DNA from: Sulfurovum sp.
GTDB taxonomy: Bacteria > Campylobacterota > Campylobacteria > Campylobacterales > Sulfurovaceae
Assembly (NCBI GenBank): GCA_027082955.1
Contig: JALWTA010000012.1
Location: 24,664 to 88,663 of the forward strand
Direction: 5' to 3'
Length of the DNA stretch: 64,000 nt
Shown: piece after piece, positions 58,177-64,000 of the stretch
How the letters are laid out: each line of letters begins with the position of its first letter
How positions within the stretch are numbered: the stretch's first letter is position 1
Made by a program: the position numbers and the translations under genes
The notes under the pieces: model-generated
What the model saw: only the letters and a program-made list of their open reading frames with translations
Databases searched by the model: none
Told to the model about the DNA's origin: nothing

Positions 58177-58581
58177 TTATGCTGACCTTTGTTTTTCTTG
58201 TAGTACACGGACTTCGAGTTGACCCATTCTGTCCATATAGGTTACCAAAGCAGAGTGAAGCTTGTCTGCCTGAGTGTAAAGATCATCAAACAGTTCATCT
58301 TTCTTTTTTATCTGATCCAGTTTCTTTTTAAAGAGTTTGATATTATCGATAGCATCAAGTGTAGTATCATAAAATTCATCCAAATCATCCACAGGGAGAC
58401 TATGCATCTCATCCATTTCCAATGCCAATCGCTGCAGCTCTATCTCTTGATCATGAAACTTGTTGAGGATAAGATGCATCATTTTTTCAAACAGCTTTCT
58501 AGGGGCTGTTTCCAGTGCCTCCTGAACGACATCGATGAAGTCAACATAATCAATAAAACTTCCATCCATTCGCGCAGTCAT
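58177..58581 (-). CDS. Unknown helical protein heading the higBA-like operon
   Basis: A 134-residue protein I do not recognise, predicted to be nearly all helix with coiled-coil stretches (FHDQEIELQRLALEMDEM, LDAIDNIKLFKKKLDQIKKKDELF). There are no catalytic motifs. The ATG at 58579-58581 has GAGGATACA upstream and a TATAAT box at 58608-58613. The toxin gene starts four bases after its stop and the antitoxin four bases after that, so the three are one unit. It could be a third component (chaperone or regulator) of the module. Confidence 0.72.
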   Translation of the reverse strand: MTARMDGSFIDYVDFIDVVQEALETAPRKLFEKMMHLILNKFHDQEIELQRLALEMDEMHSLPVDDLDEFYDTTLDAIDNIKLFKKKLDQIKKKDELFDDLYTQADKLHSALVTYMDRMGQLEVRVLQEKQRSA

Positions 58582-58607
58582 TATTGTATCCTCACTGTTT
58601 TTGTTTA

Positions 58608-58613
58608 ATTATA
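58608..58613 (-). promoter_or_regulatory. Extended -10 box of the three-gene module
   Basis: TGCTATAAT on the minus strand, 26 bp before the start codon of the 134-residue protein. Confidence 0.5.
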
Positions 58614-58715
58614 GCATAAAATAAGAGGAGTCTAAAGCTTATGAAGTTATGTATGAAGTTAAAAGTAAAAAAGAGGTTTGTGTGTATTATTGCCCGCAAG
58701 ATGCAGGCAGCGGTC

Positions 58716-58979
58716 TTACTTGATGATCTCGAACGGGTTTTCTACAACGTTCTTTCTGTCAACAATGTAAGGAATAAGTGCAGTTTGTCTTGCTCTTTTG
58801 ATTGCTACTGTAACCATCTCTTGGTGGCGTTTACAGTTACCAGTCAATCTTCTTGGCATGATCTTAAATCTTTCACTGAGGCTGAACTTCAGTGCATTGA
58901 GGTCTTTGTAGTCGATGAAGTCGACTTTTTGCTCACAGTATTTACAGTATCTTTTTTTAAATTTTCTTCTTTCTGCCAT
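58716..58979 (-). CDS. rpsR: 30S ribosomal protein S18
   Basis: An 87-residue S18. [19 protein letters not shown] is the conserved N-terminal block with a CxxC pair of the zinc-type S18 (only these two cysteines), followed by [41 protein letters not shown] at 58977-58979 follows AGGAGAAACACCC. It is the last gene of the rpsF-ssb-rpsR operon, the standard bacterial order. Confidence 0.96.
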   Translation of the reverse strand: MAERRKFKKRYCKYCEQKVDFIDYKDLNALKFSLSERFKIMPRRLTGNCKRHQEMVTVAIKRARQTALIPYIVDRKNVVENPFEIIK

Positions 58980-58990
58980 GGGTGTTTCTC

Positions 58991-59503
58991 CTAAAACGGT
59001 ATTTCATCTTCGCTGATGTCAATTTCTGGAATACTTGGACTTGGATCAGGCTGTGCCTGCGGCGCGGCAGGAGCAGAAGGTGCAGGCTGGCTGTAGCTCT
59101 CTTGGGCAGGCGCACCGTAGTTGGATGCTCCCTGCTGACTGCCGTAACCGCCGTTTGTGCCCATTTGGGCATTTTCGTCTCTGCTGCCGAGCATCTGAAG
59201 GTTCTCCACAGTGACTGTGTGTTTGCTTCGTTTGCTGCCGTCCTGTGCTGTCCACTGATCAAGTTTCAGTCTTCCATCTACTAAAACCTTGCTTCCCTTT
59301 CTGAGGTACTGATTGGCAATCTCGGCAGTTCTTCCAAAGAAAGTGATGTCAATGAACATTGTCTCATCTTTCTGTTCACCTGTCGCAGCTTTGAACTTGC
59401 GGTTGACAGCAATACCAGTATTACCGATGGCTGTACCGCCCGGAGTGTATCGTACCTCCACATCTCTGGTCAGGTTTCCTACCAAGATCACTTTGTTGTA
59501 CAT
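58991..59503 (-). CDS. ssb: Single-stranded DNA-binding protein
   Basis: A 170-residue SSB. The OB fold covers residues 1-110 ([65 protein letters not shown]). A disordered Gly/Gln/Pro/Ala-rich linker leads to the acidic tip SEDEIPF, which recruits partner proteins. ATG at 59501-59503 follows AGGAGCGACCCT. It lies 24 bp after rpsF. Confidence 0.97.
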   Translation of the reverse strand: MYNKVILVGNLTRDVEVRYTPGGTAIGNTGIAVNRKFKAATGEQKDETMFIDITFFGRTAEIANQYLRKGSKVLVDGRLKLDQWTAQDGSKRSKHTVTVENLQMLGSRDENAQMGTNGGYGSQQGASNYGAPAQESYSQPAPSAPAAPQAQPDPSPSIPEIDISEDEIPF

Positions 59504-59527
59504 AGGGTCGCTCCTGTAAGTCGCTAA

Positions 59528-59911
59528 TTACGCTTCTGCTGATTGGGCAGCAGCTTCTTCTGCTTTTGGTTCAGCACTTTTGCCTGCTGCAGCCACAAGC
59601 TTCTCAAATTGTGCGATCTCTTTTCCGTTTGTATATTTTACGGTCAGGAATTTGATCACTTCTTCGTTGATTCTGAGGTTTCTTTCGATCTCAGCGATCG
59701 CGTCACCGTTCGCTTTGTAGTAAAGTACTGTGTAGTACCCTCTCTCATTTTTCTGTACAGGATAAGCGAGTTTTCTCATACCCATGTCATCAGCTGCAAG
59801 AAGTTCTGCATCTACTTTTCCAAGAACCTCTTTGATCTTTTCGATCTGAGCCTTGATCTCTTCTTCTGTTAGTGTAGGCTTGACTACAAACAGTGTTTCA
59901 TAACAAGTCAT
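59528..59911 (-). CDS. rpsF: 30S ribosomal protein S6
   Basis: A 127-residue S6 protein, partner of S18 on the 30S platform. [27 protein letters not shown] and [23 protein letters not shown] are conserved. It has an Ala/Glu-rich C-terminal tail ([15 protein letters not shown]) of the kind often seen in S6. AAAGGAAACAC precedes the ATG. It heads the rpsF-ssb-rpsR operon; a TAAAAT-type -10 lies in the 111-bp spacer before it. Confidence 0.96.
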   Translation of the reverse strand: MTCYETLFVVKPTLTEEEIKAQIEKIKEVLGKVDAELLAADDMGMRKLAYPVQKNERGYYTVLYYKANGDAIAEIERNLRINEEVIKFLTVKYTNGKEIAQFEKLVAAAGKSAEPKAEEAAAQSAEA

Positions 59912-60022
59912 GTGTTTCCTTTTGGTTTAATAGCCCGTTTCAAAATGCGGAAAAAACCGTCCAAAAAAACGAGCAGGAATTTTTGGAAGCAATATTTTAC
60001 CGTAATATAACTTATTTGGGGA

Positions 60023-61000
60023 TTAAAGATACTGCTGTATCTTGATCAAGATACTGTAAAGCAGCACTTCGCGTTGGGTTGCAGGTGCCTCTTTCATGGC
60101 AATTTCACTTTCAAGTAGATGTTCAAAGATCTTCAGCAGTGCAGCAGACTTGACCCGCAGCGCAAGCTGGGCTTTCTGCTCTTCGATCTGTTTGGGGAGT
60201 TTGTAGCCGAGGATCGCTGCAGAGTCTACATGACCATGTAGTTTGATGTAGGCATGAAAAAGAAAAATCTGGTTGACAAAATACTGCGTAGCACGCAAGA
60301 TAGATGCTTCATCCTCTCCCAGTTCAAGCAGTTTGGTGATGGTTTCGGTGATGGGTTTTTTGTGAAAAAGTTCAATGAGAAGCTGTTCGGTAGCCAGTGG
60401 GGCAGTGGAGTAAACGAGTCTGTCTATGTCTTTGCTGGTGACTTTGGTGCCGAGAATGGCGAGTTTGTCCAGTTCGTTGGTGCAGAGTGCAAGATTGTTG
60501 TTAAGCAGTTGCAGAAGGTGCTGCAGGGCGTAGTGGTCGATGTCCAGTCCGATACGCTGTGCCTTTTGCTGTAAAATCGGTATGGCATCTCTGAGGTTTG
60601 GTTCAAAAAAGCGTACCCACACACCCCCGTTTTTGTCACTGAAGCTGCTTTGCATGCTGCGGGCATCTTTGGCACTGCCGGTATAGCCGTAGAGAAAGTA
60701 GTTGTCACTGCTTTTGTTGGCAAGTGTAATGAGCGCATCGAGCTCTTTTTTTGGAATCTTTTTGTCATGCTTGACGATGAGCAGGTTGGTACCCCCAAAG
60801 AGCGATGTCTGGGAGAGATAGCTTTTTGCCTGCTGAAAGTCCCACTCGTCAAAGTAGAGTGAGAGTGCCTCTTCTTTTGCCTGAAGTTGTGTTTTGTAGT
60901 GTTCGATGTAGTGGTCGATCATATAGTCATTGTCACCGAAAAAAAGAACCGCTTTTGGCAGCCCTTTTGCCAGACGCTGGTCGAATTCTCGTTGGTACAT
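60023..61000 (-). CDS. holA: DNA polymerase III, delta subunit
   Basis: A 325-residue clamp-loader delta subunit. The N-terminal region (LPKAVLFFGDNDYMIDHYIEHYKTQL) and middle part (KKIPKKELDALITLANKSSDNYFLYGYT, LLQLLNNNLALCTNELDKLAIL) fit the divergent HolA family. The start is ATG at 60998-61000; the frame is open upstream only through repeat sequence. Family members are poorly conserved, so the call rests on the NELDKLA block, length and overall pattern. A composite heptad element lies at its start. Confidence 0.85.
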   Translation of the reverse strand: MYQREFDQRLAKGLPKAVLFFGDNDYMIDHYIEHYKTQLQAKEEALSLYFDEWDFQQAKSYLSQTSLFGGTNLLIVKHDKKIPKKELDALITLANKSSDNYFLYGYTGSAKDARSMQSSFSDKNGGVWVRFFEPNLRDAIPILQQKAQRIGLDIDHYALQHLLQLLNNNLALCTNELDKLAILGTKVTSKDIDRLVYSTAPLATEQLLIELFHKKPITETITKLLELGEDEASILRATQYFVNQIFLFHAYIKLHGHVDSAAILGYKLPKQIEEQKAQLALRVKSAALLKIFEHLLESEIAMKEAPATQREVLLYSILIKIQQYL

Positions 61001-61001
61001 G

Positions 61002-61078
61002 TCAAAAATCTCCGATTTTTGAAGTGATGAGTGATGAGTGATGAGTGATGAGTTGTGGTATGCATTGCATTGCAATGC
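61002..61078 (+). repeat. Composite heptad element between rnr and holA
   Basis: H1 TCAAAAATC-tcc-GATTTTTGA (61002-61022) begins one base from the holA start codon. Four perfect GTGATGA heptads follow (61024-61051), then GTTGTGGTAT and H2 GCATTGC-att-GCAATGC at 61062-61078. Confidence 0.85.
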
Positions 61079-61096
61079 TCTTATTGAGTATTATGT

Positions 61097-63064
61097 TCAT
61101 AAGTCGGTGACCTCTTTGCTTAGTTTTTGCACCAATTCCGCCATAATTACCGCCTGCGGGATATTTACTTCCGTGATCATGAGGCGTATTTTATCAAATA
61201 ACATCAGGTTGTCGCCTTTGAGGTGTACTTCTACACCTTTGATGTCGCCAAGGAGTCTGGCTTTGGTGTGTTCTCCTGCTTCGATCACTTCGGCTTCGAA
61301 GAAGGCGCCTTTTTGTTTTTGTGCCCAGCGGGAGAATTTACGGTCTCTGAAGTCCCATTCGCATTTGGTCGCTTCGCGTTCAAGTTCACTGACACGTACA
61401 CAGAGCGGGTCGATGTTGCGCAGCAGGTATTCTGCCTCCTCTTTGTCATCGTTTAGCTGGGTTTTGATAAGGCGGTGCAAAATGAGGTCGCTGTAACGGC
61501 GGATGGGAGAGGTGAAGTGGCTGTAGTGGCTAAAACCCAGTCCAAAGTGTCCGACATTGTGCGAAGCGTAGCTTGCCTGACGCAGGGATTTGATGATCAT
61601 CGCATCAACCTCGCTCTCAAGCCCCATCTTCTTCGCTTCAGCCTGAATGGCACGGATGAGGGAAGGGGAGTCTTCATACTCCTGTACATAAAGCCCGATG
61701 GCGGCAAGTTCAGTTAGCAGCGCTTCTATTTTGCTTAGTTGCGGCGGCTCATGGATACGGAAAATGCTGTCGCCATCCCCATTGAAGCGTTTGGCTGCTG
61801 CCTGGTTGGCAAGGAGCATACACTCTTCGATGAGGGAGTGTGAGGGGGTACCTGTCTCGATGTCGGTACTGACAAGTTCATGGTTGGCATCGATGGTGAG
61901 TTTGATCTCTTCACTTCTAAAGTCAAAGCCGTGCTTGAGACGTGCTTTGCAAAGCCTCTGAGTTACTTTTTCAAGCGGTAGAAGCCAGTGGAGGATGCGC
62001 GTGATGGTTGCATCTTCGCCTTTGTAGCCATGTGCGAGGATGCCGTCAACCGTTTCGTAGTTGAAGCGGTGTTTGGAGTGGATAATGGCTTCAAAAAACT
62101 CCTCTTCAAGCGGTAGGAGTGTGTTTTTATCGAGTGTAATCTTTGCTACAAACGCCAAACGGTCTACCTTGGGTTTGAGAGAGCAGATGTTTTCGCTCAG
62201 TTCACGCGGCAGCATCGGGAAGGATTTGTGCGGTAGGTAGGTGGTAAAACCGCGTCTTTTTGCCTCTTTGTCTATCTCGCTGAAGAAGGGTACATAGTGG
62301 CTCACATCGGCAATGGCGACATAGAGGATGTACTTTTCAAGATCAAAGTAGATGGCATCATCGAAGTCTTTGGCGGTGACGGGGTCGATAGTACAAAAGT
62401 CAAGATGTGTCAGGTCAATGCGCCCCGGGTGTTGGGCTTTGGTCACCTCCGACTCGATCTGCAACGCCTCTTCGACACACTCAGGGGGGAAGGCATCGTG
62501 ACGGTTGAAGAGTGCCAGCGAGATCTTCTCATCAACCCGTGCATCATCCAGATGCCCAAAGACCTCCAATACCTCATCGGTGTCAATATCGACCTTGAAA
62601 ACGGTACCGAGTTTAAATGCCTTGAGATCCATGCCGGGCATTTTGACATGTGTCGGCTCACCGGTACGGATGTCAAGCGTCATAAAGTTGCCGGCTGTAT
62701 CACGGTGGGTGTAGGCGATGGTAAAGAGGTGTGCCCTGTCAATGACGGCCATCACTTTGCCTGCAGCCCGTCCGCGTCTGGCAATGATGCGCTTGGCAAC
62801 GACCACATCGCCCTCTCTGGCATCGCCAAGGTGGTCAGGTTCGATCAGCAGATCTTTTTGCTCTTTGAACTCCGATTCGACAAATCCTCTGCCGTCTTTA
62901 CCGATGTAGAGCCTGCCGGCACGGTACAGGGAACCAAGCTTCCAAAGACCGTTGTGCTCTTCCAACGCACCTGCTTTTTGCAGTGCTTCAAAGGCTGCTT
63001 GGTTCTCAGGTTCGATGTCTGAAGGCAGACAGCCGTTGGTAAGTTGTACGGCGAAAGCGGTCAT
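61097..63064 (-). CDS. rnr: Ribonuclease R
   Basis: A 655-residue RNase II/R-family 3'-5' exoribonuclease. Cold-shock-like RNA-binding parts (about 50-180, DGRGFVESEFKEQKDLLIEPD) come before the RNB catalytic domain with TIDPVTAKDFDDAIYF (catalytic Asp cluster), YVAIADVSHYVPF, SLKPKVDRLAF and HFTSPIRRYSDLILHRLI. The C-terminal S1 domain (FFEAEVIEAGEHTKARLLGDIKGVEVHL) lacks the long basic tail of E. coli RNase R. ATG at 63062-63064; the H1 hairpin of a heptad element covers the upstream region. Confidence 0.94.
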   Translation of the reverse strand: MTAFAVQLTNGCLPSDIEPENQAAFEALQKAGALEEHNGLWKLGSLYRAGRLYIGKDGRGFVESEFKEQKDLLIEPDHLGDAREGDVVVAKRIIARRGRAAGKVMAVIDRAHLFTIAYTHRDTAGNFMTLDIRTGEPTHVKMPGMDLKAFKLGTVFKVDIDTDEVLEVFGHLDDARVDEKISLALFNRHDAFPPECVEEALQIESEVTKAQHPGRIDLTHLDFCTIDPVTAKDFDDAIYFDLEKYILYVAIADVSHYVPFFSEIDKEAKRRGFTTYLPHKSFPMLPRELSENICSLKPKVDRLAFVAKITLDKNTLLPLEEEFFEAIIHSKHRFNYETVDGILAHGYKGEDATITRILHWLLPLEKVTQRLCKARLKHGFDFRSEEIKLTIDANHELVSTDIETGTPSHSLIEECMLLANQAAAKRFNGDGDSIFRIHEPPQLSKIEALLTELAAIGLYVQEYEDSPSLIRAIQAEAKKMGLESEVDAMIIKSLRQASYASHNVGHFGLGFSHYSHFTSPIRRYSDLILHRLIKTQLNDDKEEAEYLLRNIDPLCVRVSELEREATKCEWDFRDRKFSRWAQKQKGAFFEAEVIEAGEHTKARLLGDIKGVEVHLKGDNLMLFDKIRLMITEVNIPQAVIMAELVQKLSKEVTDL

Positions 63065-63066
63065 GC

Positions 63067-63116
63067 TCTAAAGCCTTTGGCTTTAGAAGTGAAGAGTGAA
63101 GAGTGAAGAGTGAAGA
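63067..63116 (+). repeat. Heptad element at the rnr start
   Basis: H1 TCTAAAGCC-ttt-GGCTTTAGA (63067-63087) starts two bases upstream of the rnr start codon. Four perfect GTGAAGA heptads follow (63089-63116). H2 is missing. Confidence 0.8.
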
Positions 63117-63137
63117 GTATTGAATTGTGTTTGATTG

Positions 63138-63548
63138 TCATTGTGTTTTTTCTTTTATTAGGGTGTATACTTTCTGTAAGATGGTTAGGTACTCTTGTAT
63201 ATGAAGAAAAATCTCATCAGCAAGTGATTCATGGTATGTATGTGTAGCGAGATTTCTGTCATCGATCATCATCAGAAGCGTGGTTGTCTGTGTATTGTCA
63301 AGATACCCCGCAGATAGAAATTCTCTTATGCATCCTTTGGGGGAACGACACTCAATGCCTTCATATTCCAAAAGAAAGTTTTTGATGCTTTTCCATGCAA
63401 TCTCCAATGTAAATTCAAAACGTTGAATCGTGGAGTCCCGAAAAAAAGAGAAGGTTTCATTGCCTTTGTTCGCCAAGGTGATTTCAACTGATTCAGAGAG
63501 CCTATGGAGTGCACTATGAAAGTCGTTTAGTTTCTTCTCTACTGCCAT
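63138..63548 (-). CDS. hepT: HEPN-domain toxin, HepT family
   Basis: A 136-residue HEPN protein of the HI0074/HepT type. FRDSTIQRFEFTLEIAWKSIKNFLLEYEGIECRSPKGCIREFLSAGYL is the family core, and DDRNLATHTY carries the RNase motif R-x4-H-x-Y near residue 98, whose Tyr is the known site of AMP addition in HepT-MntA systems. It overlaps the upstream mntA by ten bases. It is probably an RNA-cutting toxin silenced by adenylylation; function is inferred from the family. Confidence 0.9.
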   Translation of the reverse strand: MAVEKKLNDFHSALHRLSESVEITLANKGNETFSFFRDSTIQRFEFTLEIAWKSIKNFLLEYEGIECRSPKGCIREFLSAGYLDNTQTTTLLMMIDDRNLATHTYHESLADEIFLHIQEYLTILQKVYTLIKEKTQ

Positions 63549-63811
63549 TGTATCCCTTCTTTATCAATCGTCTCTTTCAAATAGGGAGCTTTTGTCAGGT
63601 CAACTAAGTCTACTTTATAGGGGAGGTTGGACTCCTCTATTGCCAATCGTATCTGTGCAAAGTCCTCTGCTGTTAATCTGTCGCTGTCAATAGCTATATC
63701 TACATCCGAATAGATACTCTCTGTCTTTTTTGCACGGGAGCCAAAGAGATAGATCTCTGCATGGGGCAGTGTATTGATAAGATATGCTTTTAACTCTTTG
63801 ATTGTTTTCAT
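63539..63811 (-). CDS. mntA: MNT-domain nucleotidyltransferase antitoxin, MntA family
   Basis: A 90-residue minimal nucleotidyltransferase. EIYLFGSRAKKTESIYSDVDIAI contains the GS-x(10)-DxD catalytic signature, and YKVDLVDLTKAP the third acidic strand. In studied pairs MntA AMPylates the HepT toxin and so inactivates it. ATG at 63809-63811 has no Shine-Dalgarno sequence; TATAAT ends seven bases upstream, suggesting leaderless expression. Confidence 0.9.
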   Translation of the reverse strand: MKTIKELKAYLINTLPHAEIYLFGSRAKKTESIYSDVDIAIDSDRLTAEDFAQIRLAIEESNLPYKVDLVDLTKAPYLKETIDKEGIQWQ

Positions 63812-63818
63812 AAAACAG

Positions 63819-63824
63819 ATTATA
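63819..63824 (-). promoter_or_regulatory. Extended -10 box next to the mntA start
   Basis: TGCTATAAT on the minus strand with seven bases to the ATG, the same geometry as hisJ. The 174-bp spacer to the next gene shows no other feature. Confidence 0.45.
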
Positions 63825-63985
63825 GCATAACTGCTTTGGCTTCATAGTTTTATGACAAATAAGATAATATCTAATCTCAACTTTCGCACATAAATTCTAA
63901 AGGAAAATCCATCTACGAAAGCCCATAAACAGGCAGATTTACGTACAATTTGTTACCACACACATTGTATAAAGGAGCCTGTTTT

Positions 63986-64000
63986 ATGGAACTTGACAAG
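63986..64000 (+). CDS. Start of an unidentified gene (first five codons)
   Basis: AAAGGAG followed eight bases later by ATG opens a frame reading MELDK up to the window edge. It is too short to identify. The strong ribosome binding site and the divergent position relative to mntA support a real gene start. Confidence 0.5.

Noticed and set aside
61001..61075. Upstream extension of holA
   Set aside because: It would translate the heptad array and H2 hairpin from a TTG codon without a ribosome binding site.

Overview
The window reads as a dense chromosomal stretch of a Campylobacterota (epsilonproteobacterial) genome, most like the chemolithotrophic Sulfurovum/Sulfurimonas group. This is inference from gene content: SelD with selenouridine synthase, a short-form HisG, a multihaem cytochrome c, an ovothiol (OvoA/OvoB) operon, a DUF6394 protein, a Cys-rich Sel1-like secreted protein and a SoxZ/SoxY-like fusion. 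I see no rRNA, tRNA, CRISPR array, prophage or intact insertion sequence.

Layout. 1-4.9 kb: glnA (cut by the window edge) and a PHP-type histidinol phosphatase on the minus strand, then a divergent 1,019-1,020-residue exported protein combining RTX-like, LVIVD, ankyrin, SoxZ-like and SoxY-like segments. 5-12 kb: a plus-strand run of housekeeping genes (U32 protein TrhP, purE, glyQ, Nif3-like, zinc-ribbon coiled coil, waaA, DUF167, pseudouridine synthase). 12-16 kb: the translation/SRP operon ffh - Sel1-like - rpsP - khpA - rimM - trmD - rplS, ending in an AT-rich tandem repeat. 16.3-20.9 kb: a HAD protein, selD-selU and two unknown membrane proteins, then smpB. 21-25.8 kb: pentahaem cytochrome, Crp/Fnr regulator, YfdX and two Hsp20 genes with palindromes and a candidate structured element between them. 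25.8-29.7 kb: ispE, truB and a PcrA/UvrD helicase (minus). 29.9-36.8 kb: a LysR regulator, then a long minus-strand run (unknown protein, class IV aminotransferase, cysK, carbonic anhydrase, pyrC, yidD, ParE/Phd toxin-antitoxin, lnt). 36.9-40.3 kb: yajC-secD-secF and DUF6394. 40.3-49.7 kb: ovoA-ovoB, dacB with a SPOR tail, dapC-like aminotransferase, unknown protein, murC, a DUF481 outer membrane protein. 49.7-57.6 kb: GDSL esterase, mutS2, yfgM-bamB, a Xer-type recombinase, coaX, hisG, a methyltransferase. 57.6-64 kb: a three-gene HigBA-like module, rpsF-ssb-rpsR, holA, rnr, a HepT-MntA module and the first codons of one more gene.

The most unusual signal is non-coding. At least a dozen intergenic spacers carry the same composite element: a perfect inverted repeat whose one arm is the neighbouring gene's own start or end (H1), then three to six tandem heptanucleotides, often then a second short hairpin of the type GCATTGC-nnn-GCAATGC (H2). 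One copy sits in frame inside lnt, several supply the last codons of genes, and some fold the start codon or ribosome binding site of ispE, truB or hisG into a hairpin. A second family (79 bp, two copies, 72/79 identical) follows the stop codons of the pseudouridine synthase and murC genes. The 3' end of secF is duplicated as a perfect 32-bp direct repeat around a structured insert.

All functional calls are from reading the translated sequence and remembered family motifs. No database search was run.
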